Of a stretch of DNA of 64,000 bases, positions 1 to 6,726 are shown in pieces; the stretch's first letter is position 1, and the number at the start of each line of letters is the position of its first letter. Location of the stretch: contig NZ_KZ319368.1 of assembly GCF_002744715.1 (NCBI RefSeq), forward strand, positions 186,001 through 250,000, written 5' to 3'. This DNA comes from Marinobacter profundi. Its GTDB lineage: Bacteria > Pseudomonadota > Gammaproteobacteria > Pseudomonadales > Oleiphilaceae. The notes under the pieces were generated by a model. It was not told where the DNA came from and made no database searches. It worked only from the letters and a program-made list of their open reading frames with translations. The translations under genes were made by a program, and so were the position numbers.

Positions 1-1282
1 GGCCGCCCACGGCGAAGGTGGCGAACTTCGGCCCACTGGCACCGCGGGGGAACTGGGCAGACTCGTTGATGCGGTAATTCAGGCCCTGGCCTTCCACGTC
101 CAGGTGCATGGAGACCCTGGCCCGTTCCCGACGTTTCAACAGGTCGTCGTAGATCTGTTTGTTAACTTCCATGTCGCGGGTCAGCTCGGCGTATTCCGTC
201 TTGTTACCCTGGATTCGCTCCATTCGCAGGATCTGTTCGTTGAGCAGCGCCCGCAGGGCGCGGATCCGGGTATCCCTGGTCTGGATCGCGGCGCGGGTTT
301 CCGCCAGCGCGGTGCGCACATCCTGGTACACCGGGTTTGATGACCGTTCACCGGTAGTGATGACCCGGTTAGGGTCGGCATTGGCCGCGGCCCGGTCCCG
401 CTGCCGTTGCAGTTGTTCAATCTGCTGGCGGAGGATCACGATATCGGGATAGGTGTCGTGGTAGCGCAGGCGCAGGTTATCCAGTTGCTCCTGCAAGCTG
501 TTGATCCTGTTCTGGTAGACGTCCACCGTGGCGCCACCGGATGAAACCATCGGATTGATGCCGTTCAGCTCCGCCTCCAGGGACTGGGCCCGGGTAAACA
601 TCTCCTGGCGCTCCAGCTCGGCCAACTCAATCTGGTTGCGCAGGCTGGCCATGCGCTGGTTAGCGTCGCCCTCGGTGCCGTCCACATTTTCGGAGAGGAA
701 GTTCTTCAGCCGTTCCTCGACTTCGGCGAGCTGGGACTCGTATCCCTTGACCTGCTTGTCGATAAACTCGTAGGCGCTGCGGCTTTCCTGGCGTTTGCGC
801 TCGTTGTTCTCGGCAATGAACAGCTGCCCGAGTCGCTGGGCCACCTGGAAGGCCTGGTTTGGCGATTCGGAGGCATAGCCGATACTGAAGTAACTGTCGC
901 CGCGGGGCCTCACAAACAGGTTGGCCCGCAATTCGGCAATGCGGTTTTCAAGGACAACCGGGTCCGTATTTGCGCCATCGGATCCGAAGATCTCCGGGTC
1001 CGTCGCTACCTGCTCCACCACACTGCGACTCCACAACAGTTCCTTGGCCGCGGAAGTGCGGTCATTGATCTGGGTGGTGACCGCACTGCCCTCCATCAGA
1101 GGTCGGATAATGTTGCGGTCGTCCACAAAGATGACCACCTGGGATTCATACTTGTACGGCCAGAGAAAGCCCGTCACCAGTACCGCAAAACTGACAACGG
1201 TGAACAGCAGGAGTGCCAGCCACTTGCGGGCACGCACTTCCCTCAGGATTTCCGCTGGCATTTGAGACAGAGGCATGGCCAT
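1..1282 (-). CDS. XrtA/PEP-CTERM-type polysaccharide chain-length determinant (Wzz family), partial
   Basis: This inner-membrane co-polymerase would set exopolysaccharide chain length. It reads leftwards from an ATG at 1282 (a second in-frame ATG lies at 1276) and runs off the left edge after about 427 codons, so the C-terminal end is missing. A membrane segment covers residues ~21-40. It is followed by a periplasmic Wzz-like region and a long charged coiled-coil stretch (residues ~165-330) with many Glu/Gln/Arg. Near the window edge the motif NYRINESAQFP matches the segment that precedes the second membrane helix in EpsF-like chain-length proteins. No clear ribosome binding site precedes either ATG. 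It is the third gene of an operon after the sugar transferase and the export lipoprotein. The XrtA-type assignment rests on both neighbours and the PEP-CTERM gene at 3665. Confidence 0.85.
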   Translation of the reverse strand, partial: MAMPLSQMPAEILREVRARKWLALLLFTVVSFAVLVTGFLWPYKYESQVVIFVDDRNIIRPLMEGSAVTTQINDRTSAAKELLWSRSVVEQVATDPEIFGSDGANTDPVVLENRIAELRANLFVRPRGDSYFSIGYASESPNQAFQVAQRLGQLFIAENNERKRQESRSAYEFIDKQVKGYESQLAEVEERLKNFLSENVDGTEGDANQRMASLRNQIELAELERQEMFTRAQSLEAELNGINPMVSSGGATVDVYQNRINSLQEQLDNLRLRYHDTYPDIVILRQQIEQLQRQRDRAAANADPNRVITTGERSSNPVYQDVRTALAETRAAIQTRDTRIRALRALLNEQILRMERIQGNKTEYAELTRDMEVNKQIYDDLLKRRERARVSMHLDVEGQGLNYRINESAQFPRGASGPKFATFAVGG

Positions 1283-1336
1283 AACACACTACCCATTCAG
1301 TATTTACAGATCGCGTTCCGTGCGCCCGGCAACCGC

Positions 1337-1981
1337 TCAGAATACCCGCTCGGGCACACTGAGAATGTCGCCGGGACGTATGGCGTAGTTGGTCTTGATA
1401 TCACCCCGGGAAAGAATATCCCCGAGTCGCACCGGGATGGCGACCACGTCGTTGCCATTAACCCGGTACAGCATGGCGTTGTTCAGCGCGGCAAAGGGTG
1501 TCGCCCCGCCGGCCTCCAGCACCACGTCGAGCACCGTCATGCCGGCGCGGTGTGGAACCGACATCGGCTGGGTTACAGCGCCGGTTATCCGCACCCGGTC
1601 GCTGAATTCGTGGCTGCCCATACTGGTTACCACAACACTGACCTGGGGTTGGCGGATATAGGCCGAGAGCCGCTCTTCGATATCATTGGCCAGACCTTCC
1701 GGAGTTTTTCCGGCGGCCTGCACATCGCCTACCAGAGGCACCGAGATCTTGCCATCCGGTCGCACCGGAACGGAGATGCTGAGATCGTCGTTACGCCATA
1801 CCGAAACGCGGACCACATCGGTGGCACCGAGAACATACTGGTCGACACTGCGTGAGTTATCGACGTTGAGCGCCTGCCGGATCTTGTCCGGCGACGAAGC
1901 GGAGGGAGCGGCGCAACCTGAAGACATGGCTACCGCCAGGAGGGTGAAGATCAGCCCCAGGAACGTGTACATCCGTGACAT
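1337..1981 (-). CDS. XrtA/PEP-CTERM system exopolysaccharide export protein (Wza/EpsE family)
   Basis: An outer-membrane polysaccharide export lipoprotein of 214 aa. Residues 1-23 form a lipoprotein signal ending in SSGC (lipidated Cys23). A poly-export domain follows (from about YVLGATDVVRV, residue ~50, through the SVPLVGDV stretch). After it comes one SLBB-like domain (VRITGAVTQP to the C-terminal RPGDILSVPERVF). The protein is shorter than E. coli Wza (about 380 aa), which is usual for the PEP-CTERM-associated type. The ATG at 1981 has a good GAGGAA ribosome binding site. It sits 62 bp downstream of the sugar transferase gene and 54 bp upstream of the chain-length gene on the same strand, so all three are probably one transcript. 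It should pair with the chain-length protein to carry the polymer across the envelope. Confidence 0.9.
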   Translation of the reverse strand: MSRMYTFLGLIFTLLAVAMSSGCAAPSASSPDKIRQALNVDNSRSVDQYVLGATDVVRVSVWRNDDLSISVPVRPDGKISVPLVGDVQAAGKTPEGLANDIEERLSAYIRQPQVSVVVTSMGSHEFSDRVRITGAVTQPMSVPHRAGMTVLDVVLEAGGATPFAALNNAMLYRVNGNDVVAIPVRLGDILSRGDIKTNYAIRPGDILSVPERVF

Positions 1982-2043
1982 TTTTATTCCTCGCAGAGGT
2001 CCGTGCTTTTATTCCATGTTCCGGAGACAGCGCACTCCCGGAA

Positions 2044-3459
2044 CTACCTTGATCCTTTTTTGAACAATACCACTTCCACTGTTTGAATTATAATCAACAA
2101 ATCCAGCAGCAAACTCTGGTTCTTGATGTAATAGAGGTCGTACCGGAGTTTCTCCCGGGTGTCCTCCTCGTTGTCCGCATAGGCAAAGCAAAGCTGTGCC
2201 CAGCCGGTGATACCGGGCTTGACCCGGTGCCGTTCGTTGTAAAACGGAATTTTTTCCGCCAGTTGCTGCACAAACACCGGCCGCTCCGGCCGCGGCCCCA
2301 CAAAGGCCATGGTGCCGTTGAGTACGTTGAAGACCTGTGGCAACTCGTCGATGCGAACCTTGCGGATAAACTCGCCCACCCGGGTCACCCGGCTGTCATT
2401 CTTGCTCGCCCAGACGGCACCGTTCTTCTCGGCGTCGGTAACCATGGAACGGAATTTGTGAACCCGGAACACCTGGCCGTTAAGCCCGACCCGCTCCTGG
2501 CTGTACAGCACCGGCGCCCGCATGCCATCCTCAACCTTGATAGCCAGTACCGTCAGCACCATCAGGGGCAGGCTCAATAGCAGCAAGCTTCCGGACGTCA
2601 GCAGATCGAGGGCGCGTTTGCCGAAACCGGAGACCGAGGACAGCGAGAACCCGTCCGAAAATACCAGCCAGCCACGGGTAATCATCTCCAGGGCCACCTT
2701 GCGGGATTCCCGTTCGTAGAAGGTGGCGCCCTCCACAATCCGGATTCCGTCCATCTTGCATTCAAGCAGGTCATCCATGGGTAACCCCTTGCGGCGATCG
2801 TCCACTGCAACCACGATTTCGCTGATGCGACGATGGGAGCGTACGTACTCGAGCAGCGTCAGGGGCGGATGAATCAGCAGTGACCGGGTAACTTCCACCG
2901 GCTCTCCCGGCAACGGGACAAACCCTTCCAGGATGAAGCCCTTGCGATTGAAGGGGGTAGTCAGGTCTTCGAGCATCTGGCGCGCCCGCAGCCCGGCACC
3001 CAGTACCAGGACTTTGCGTTTGAAGGCATCCTTGCCCACCAGGGCGAAGAACAGGGTGCGGCCGATACCCAACAGAAAGAGCGCGAACACGGATGAGGTG
3101 GTCAGTACCCCGCTCTGCCCCAGGTACCAGAGCCACTCCCCGGCCAGTAGATAGGCCGTTCCCGACAGCGGCAGACTCACGATCAGTGCCATCAGGGTCC
3201 GCAGCATCATGCCGGACATGCCCTCTTCCAGCCGCGACTGGTGAACCCCCAGCGCTACCATCACCAGCAGGTTCGCCAGCCCGAATACCAAGGCCGACGG
3301 CAAGACAAACGGGGTGCTTTCGAGAAAAAAAGACAGGTCGCCGAAAAAGCGGAAGAACACAGTAAGGCTGAAGGCCGCGATCAGGATCAGCAGGTCGATC
3401 AGACCGAGAATGACAAACGGCAGATGAATGTAGTGTCCGAACAATCTGACGTGGGCCAC
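2044..3459 (-). CDS. PEP-CTERM-associated sugar transferase (undecaprenyl-phosphate glycosylphosphotransferase)
   Basis: This is the initiating enzyme of exopolysaccharide synthesis. It would transfer a sugar-1-phosphate from a UDP-sugar to undecaprenyl phosphate at the inner membrane. It has 471 aa: several membrane helices in the first ~125 residues, a Rossmann-like central region (LVLGAGLRARQMLEDL), another membrane helix near residue 290, then the bacterial sugar transferase domain. Diagnostic motifs are KFRSM, the DELPQ segment, GPRPERP and the PGITGWAQL segment. The start is a GTG at 3459 with GGAG eight bases upstream. It is the first gene of the operon; a cluster of TTTACA motifs lies just upstream (3515-3597). 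The length and the PEP-CTERM neighbours point to the EpsB-like subgroup rather than WbaP or WcaJ. Confidence 0.9.
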   Translation of the reverse strand: MAHVRLFGHYIHLPFVILGLIDLLILIAAFSLTVFFRFFGDLSFFLESTPFVLPSALVFGLANLLVMVALGVHQSRLEEGMSGMMLRTLMALIVSLPLSGTAYLLAGEWLWYLGQSGVLTTSSVFALFLLGIGRTLFFALVGKDAFKRKVLVLGAGLRARQMLEDLTTPFNRKGFILEGFVPLPGEPVEVTRSLLIHPPLTLLEYVRSHRRISEIVVAVDDRRKGLPMDDLLECKMDGIRIVEGATFYERESRKVALEMITRGWLVFSDGFSLSSVSGFGKRALDLLTSGSLLLLSLPLMVLTVLAIKVEDGMRAPVLYSQERVGLNGQVFRVHKFRSMVTDAEKNGAVWASKNDSRVTRVGEFIRKVRIDELPQVFNVLNGTMAFVGPRPERPVFVQQLAEKIPFYNERHRVKPGITGWAQLCFAYADNEEDTREKLRYDLYYIKNQSLLLDLLIIIQTVEVVLFKKGSR

Positions 3460-3514
3460 GTCGACTCCTTGTGTTTCTCACACCGTAATTCCCCGCTGCG
3501 TCCTGTGCAGCCAG

Positions 3515-3597
3515 TTACAAAACATTTACAAAGTGTAATCCAACTTTACAAAAATTCAATTGGCCCGCTCCGCAATCTTTACATGGAATCTGTAAAG
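3515..3597. promoter_or_regulatory. Cluster of TTTACA/TGTAAA motifs upstream of the exopolysaccharide operon
   Basis: Four related elements lie within 83 bp between the sugar transferase start and the PEP-CTERM gene. They are TTACA at 3515-3519, the palindrome TTACA-AAG-TGTAA at 3526-3538, TTTACA at 3545-3550, and the longer palindrome CTTTACA-N7-TGTAAAG at 3577-3597. The symmetry and spacing fit binding sites for a dimeric regulator of the leftward operon. I cannot name the regulator. Confidence 0.45.
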
Positions 3598-3607
3598 AAT
3601 TTCGACA

Positions 3608-3632
3608 ACAAAAACCCCGGAAACCCGGGGTT
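3608..3632 (-). terminator. Rho-independent terminator after the PEP-CTERM gene
   Basis: An 8-bp stem, AACCCCGG (3613-3620) with CCGGGGTT (3625-3632), has a 4-base loop. Read on the minus strand it is followed by a T-rich tract (TTTTTGTTG). It lies 32 bp past the stop of the PEP-CTERM gene and separates that gene from the exopolysaccharide operon. Confidence 0.75.
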
Positions 3633-3664
3633 CTCGTGACAGCCGAAACAGCCTCGGGTCAGGC

Positions 3665-4426
3665 TTACGCAGACTTGCGGCGGCGCATAGCGCCAATCCC
3701 TGCCAACCCCAGTCCGAGCAGTGCGAGGGTACCCGGTTCTGGCACCGTTCCCACCGTTACGTTGTCAATCCCGAAGCCATCGTTCTCGTCATTACTCCGG
3801 AATACCAGCGACGTTATCGCCATGTCGCTCATAAACCCCAGGTAGTAGGCTCCGCCACTGCTGTGGGCGCCGGTGAAGACGTTGCTGAGGTCAAAGGTTG
3901 CGCTGCTTGCGTCAGCGAACACAATGTCCATCAGCCCGCCCACATCGTTGGGATCGGTCAGATAGAAGCCGACAGCGGTAAACAGGCCTGCAAGGCTGAA
4001 CTGCACCTCTTGGGAGTCCATGCTGTCGAGCCAGTTGGTATTGGCTGCATCTGTTGGCATCGGGAACCGACCGTCAAACGGCGAGGTGTCCTGATTGAGA
4101 ATAGCCAAGCCACCGAGACAACTGAAACCGTCTGCATTACAGGATTCCGACGCATAATCGCCACCGGTCATCAGCTGCTCGAAGCTGCCAACGCTGGTAT
4201 TGATAGTGACGGACTGGTCTGCAGAGCTGGTCGCAGCGGTAAAGCCCTCGAATGTTTCGGTGGTGGTGTCTTTCAGAAATGAGAGGAAGGTGGCTTCGGC
4301 AGCTTCCGCCGTTGCCGTTCCGGGGCCACTTACCGTGACGTTGATCAGTGCTGCATGGGCAGCAGACACCGACAGCGTCGAGGCAACAGCAAACCCCGCG
4401 AGTTGTTTCACGAAACCCTTTTTCAT
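3665..4426 (-). CDS. PEP-CTERM sorting domain-containing exported protein
   Basis: A 253-aa protein exported by a signal peptide (MKKGF start, cleavage likely after AAHA near residue 26). It ends in a complete PEP-CTERM tail: the VPEPGT motif, a hydrophobic helix (ALLGLGLAGIGA), then basic RRRKSA. Such proteins are recognised and cleaved by exosortase (XrtA) and usually go to the cell surface or into the exopolysaccharide matrix. The body is rich in Ser, Thr, Asp and Gly, and a segment near residues 65-190 looks like a beta-sandwich (GFYLTDPNDVGG, FGIDNVTVG). I do not recognise a catalytic motif. A strong AAAGGAG ribosome binding site precedes the ATG. Its position next to XrtA-type exopolysaccharide genes supports the assignment; the exosortase gene itself is not in the window. 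Confidence 0.9.
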   Translation of the reverse strand: MKKGFVKQLAGFAVASTLSVSAAHAALINVTVSGPGTATAEAAEATFLSFLKDTTTETFEGFTAATSSADQSVTINTSVGSFEQLMTGGDYASESCNADGFSCLGGLAILNQDTSPFDGRFPMPTDAANTNWLDSMDSQEVQFSLAGLFTAVGFYLTDPNDVGGLMDIVFADASSATFDLSNVFTGAHSSGGAYYLGFMSDMAITSLVFRSNDENDGFGIDNVTVGTVPEPGTLALLGLGLAGIGAMRRRKSA

Positions 4427-4576
4427 TTGTCACTCCTTTGGTTTTTTCTACGGGTGTTTCGGCACCCGAACCAAAAGCAAATAAAGGGCCACTTTCCTTT
4501 TCTTTGGGATATCATCAGGTTAAAAAATCACCACCCGACAAGGTGTAAAACAAGCTGACGGGTGCACATGCGATAC

Positions 4577-4622
4577 GGGGACAGACTTCTACGGAATGGG
4601 GACAGACTTAAGATCTGTCCCC
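4577..4622. repeat. REP-like palindrome (GGGGACAGA...TCTGTCCCC)
   Basis: A perfect 9-bp inverted repeat, GGGGACAGA (4598-4606) with TCTGTCCCC (4614-4622), is separated by 7 bp. A third GGGGACAGAC copy in direct orientation sits at 4577-4586. It lies between the PEP-CTERM gene and the transglycosylase gene. GGGGACAG/CTGTCCCC units of this kind are typical of REP elements mobilised by RAYT transposases. No transposase gene is adjacent. Confidence 0.6.
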
Positions 4623-4635
4623 TTACTGCTAACTC

Positions 4636-5355
4636 TTAGTTCACCGCTTCGTTGCGATAGCGCTGATGAAGGATGCCCACCCGTTCCACATAAGCGCGGG
4701 TTTCAGCATAGGGGGGAATGCCACCGTGGCGGTCAACCGCGCCGGGACCGGCGTTGTAGGCGGCCGTGGCCAGCTTGATGTTGCCATCATGCAGCTGGAG
4801 CATGCGGGCCAGGTAATTGACACCACCACGGATATTCTGGGCGGCATCCAGCGCATTGCTGACACCAACCTCACGTGCGGTGCCCGGCATGAGCTGCATC
4901 AGCCCCTGGGCTCCCTTGGAGGATACCGCTTGGGGGTTGAATGCAGACTCGGCATGGATGACCGCTCGGACCAGTGCCGGATCGACACCGAAGCTGCGGG
5001 CCGCAATGCGGATTTCATCCTGGTATGGTTCGAGAAACAACCGGGTTTTATGCCAGTTGATGGTGGAATTGGGCTTGCAGGCATAGCACTCGAAGCGGAT
5101 CACATCGAATTCCGCATCCGCCGGCCGCATCTCACTGAAGGCGACCACACCGTTGCTGTCCTTGTAGCGGTACACGGTTTCCTTCTTGGTAGAAGGCTTG
5201 GCCCGGGCACCGGTTACGTTGGTGAACTCGACCGTGCCATCCGGATGGACGATACGACGCACCGAATCCGCCTGCACCGCCGCGGGTACCACCAGCGCGG
5301 CCATCAATACGGTCACCAGCAAAGTCGGTATCGCAAATTTTGCGGCAATGTTCAT
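4636..5355 (-). CDS. Lytic transglycosylase (SLT family) with N-terminal DUF4124 domain
   Basis: A periplasmic enzyme that would cleave peptidoglycan glycan strands to give 1,6-anhydro-muropeptides. It has 239 aa with a signal peptide (MNIAAKFAIP start, cleavage near AVQA, residue ~29). A short DUF4124-type region follows (VRRIVHPDGTVEFTNV and YRYKDSNGVVAF), then the Slt/goose-lysozyme-like domain. The catalytic Glu is in IHAESAFNP; other hallmarks are KGAQGLMQLMPGTA, the NIRGGVNYLARML stretch and AAYNAGPGAV. The gene stands alone: the REP-like palindrome lies downstream and a hairpin facing the prp operon lies upstream. Confidence 0.92.
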   Translation of the reverse strand: MNIAAKFAIPTLLVTVLMAALVVPAAVQADSVRRIVHPDGTVEFTNVTGARAKPSTKKETVYRYKDSNGVVAFSEMRPADAEFDVIRFECYACKPNSTINWHKTRLFLEPYQDEIRIAARSFGVDPALVRAVIHAESAFNPQAVSSKGAQGLMQLMPGTAREVGVSNALDAAQNIRGGVNYLARMLQLHDGNIKLATAAYNAGPGAVDRHGGIPPYAETRAYVERVGILHQRYRNEAVN

Positions 5356-5471
5356 CCGGACCTCATGGTGACTGCAGCATCGGTGCGCAAACGGTATTCG
5401 TGTTGTTGGTCAATGTCCGGGATTATAAAGCCTTCCCCGGCAAATTAAACCGAACGGTTCCACATACAGCA

Positions 5472-5506
5472 AAGCCGCAGCAACCGGTCATCGGCTGCTG
5501 CGGCTT
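5472..5506 (-). terminator. Terminator after the prp operon
   Basis: An 11-bp stem, AAGCCGCAGCA (5472-5482) with TGCTGCGGCTT (5496-5506), lies 42 bp past the prpF stop. On the minus strand the stem ends in GGCTTT followed by GCTG, so the T tract is short and the hairpin may be a modest terminator or may need Rho. Confidence 0.55.
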
Positions 5507-5547
5507 CACAGGGGTGACTTGCCCAGGCGAGCGGGCAATGAGACTAC

Positions 5548-6726
5548 TCAGAAGCAGTCGCCCGGCACCCTCACCCAACCTTCCATGATAATCCGCGCAC
5601 TGCGGCTCATGATGGCTTTGGTGGCGGTCCACTCTCCGTCGACCGCCTTCGCCTCGGCACCCACCCGCAGGGTTCCGGACGGGTGGCCAAAGGTAACGTG
5701 GTTCCGCTCACCGCCGCCCGCTGCCAGGTTCACCAGGGTTCCGGGAACCGCCGAAGCGGTGGCGATCGCGACCGCCGCCGTACCCATCATGGCGTGGTGC
5801 AGCTTGCCCATGGACAGCGCCCGCACCAGCACGTCGATGTCAGCTGCGTTAATCTGCTTGCCACTGGAGGACACATAATCCACCGGCTTGGCCACAAACG
5901 CCACTTTCGGCGTGTGCTGCCGGTTCGCGGCTTCGCTGACATCCTTGATCAGCCCCATCCTGACAGCACCGTGGGCGCGGATGGTCTCGAACATCGCCAG
6001 CGCCTTCGGGTCGCTGTTGATGTCGTTCTGCAGCTCCGTACCCTTGTAGCCGATGTCTTCCGCATTCACGAAGATGGTCGGGATACCGGCGTTGATCATG
6101 GTCGCTTGCAGGGTGCCGACACCGGGCACCTCCAGCTCATCCACCAGGTTGCCGGTGGGGAACATGGCCCCTTCCCCATCCGCAGGATCCATGAACTCGA
6201 TCTGCACTTCCGCCGCCGGGAAGGTGACGCCGTCCAGTTCAAAGTCGCCGGTTTCCTGCACTTCACCGTTGGTAATGGGGATGTGGGCGACAATGGTTTT
6301 CCGGATATTGGCCTGCCAGATCCGTACGGTGCAGATGCCATTGTCCGGAATGTGCTCTTTGGCGACAAAACCGCTGTTGATGGCGAAGGCGCCGACCGCC
6401 GCCGTCAGGTTGCCGCAGTTACCACTCCAGTCCACAAACGGCCTGTCGATGGCAACCTGGCCAAACAGGTAGTCTACATCGTGATCCGGCTGGGTACTCT
6501 CGGCCAGGATCACCGTCTTGCTGGTGCTGGAGGTGGCGTTGCCGAGGCCGTCGATCTGCTTCTCGTAAGGATCGGGGCTGCCGATGACCCGCATCAGCAG
6601 CTTGTCCCGGGCCTCACCCGGGACCTGGCACGCTTCCGGCAGATCCTGCAGGCGGAAGAACACACCTTTGCTGGTGCCGCCACGCATGTAGGTGGCGGGC
6701 ACTTTTATTTGTGGGGCGTGCATCAT
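5548..6726 (-). CDS. prpF: 2-methylaconitate cis-trans isomerase PrpF
   Basis: PrpF works with AcnD in the 2-methylcitrate cycle, isomerising the 2-methylaconitate formed by AcnD so that an ordinary aconitase can hydrate it. It has 392 aa, the normal family length. The N-terminal motif RGGTSKGVFF, the active-site region WSGNCGNLTAAVGAFAI and the later NHVTFGHPSGTLRVG are characteristic of the PrpF/diaminopimelate-epimerase fold. Its ATG overlaps the acnD stop by 4 bp (ATGA), so the two are translationally coupled. It is the last gene of the prp operon and is followed by a hairpin. Confidence 0.95.
   Translation of the reverse strand: MMHAPQIKVPATYMRGGTSKGVFFRLQDLPEACQVPGEARDKLLMRVIGSPDPYEKQIDGLGNATSSTSKTVILAESTQPDHDVDYLFGQVAIDRPFVDWSGNCGNLTAAVGAFAINSGFVAKEHIPDNGICTVRIWQANIRKTIVAHIPITNGEVQETGDFELDGVTFPAAEVQIEFMDPADGEGAMFPTGNLVDELEVPGVGTLQATMINAGIPTIFVNAEDIGYKGTELQNDINSDPKALAMFETIRAHGAVRMGLIKDVSEAANRQHTPKVAFVAKPVDYVSSSGKQINAADIDVLVRALSMGKLHHAMMGTAAVAIATASAVPGTLVNLAAGGGERNHVTFGHPSGTLRVGAEAKAVDGEWTATKAIMSRSARIIMEGWVRVPGDCF

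Noticed and set aside
3560..3590. Sigma-54 promoter upstream of the exopolysaccharide operon
   Set aside because: TGGCCCGCTCCGCA resembles -24/-12 elements but the GG-GC spacing is 8 rather than 10 bp, and no better match was seen on the other strand.
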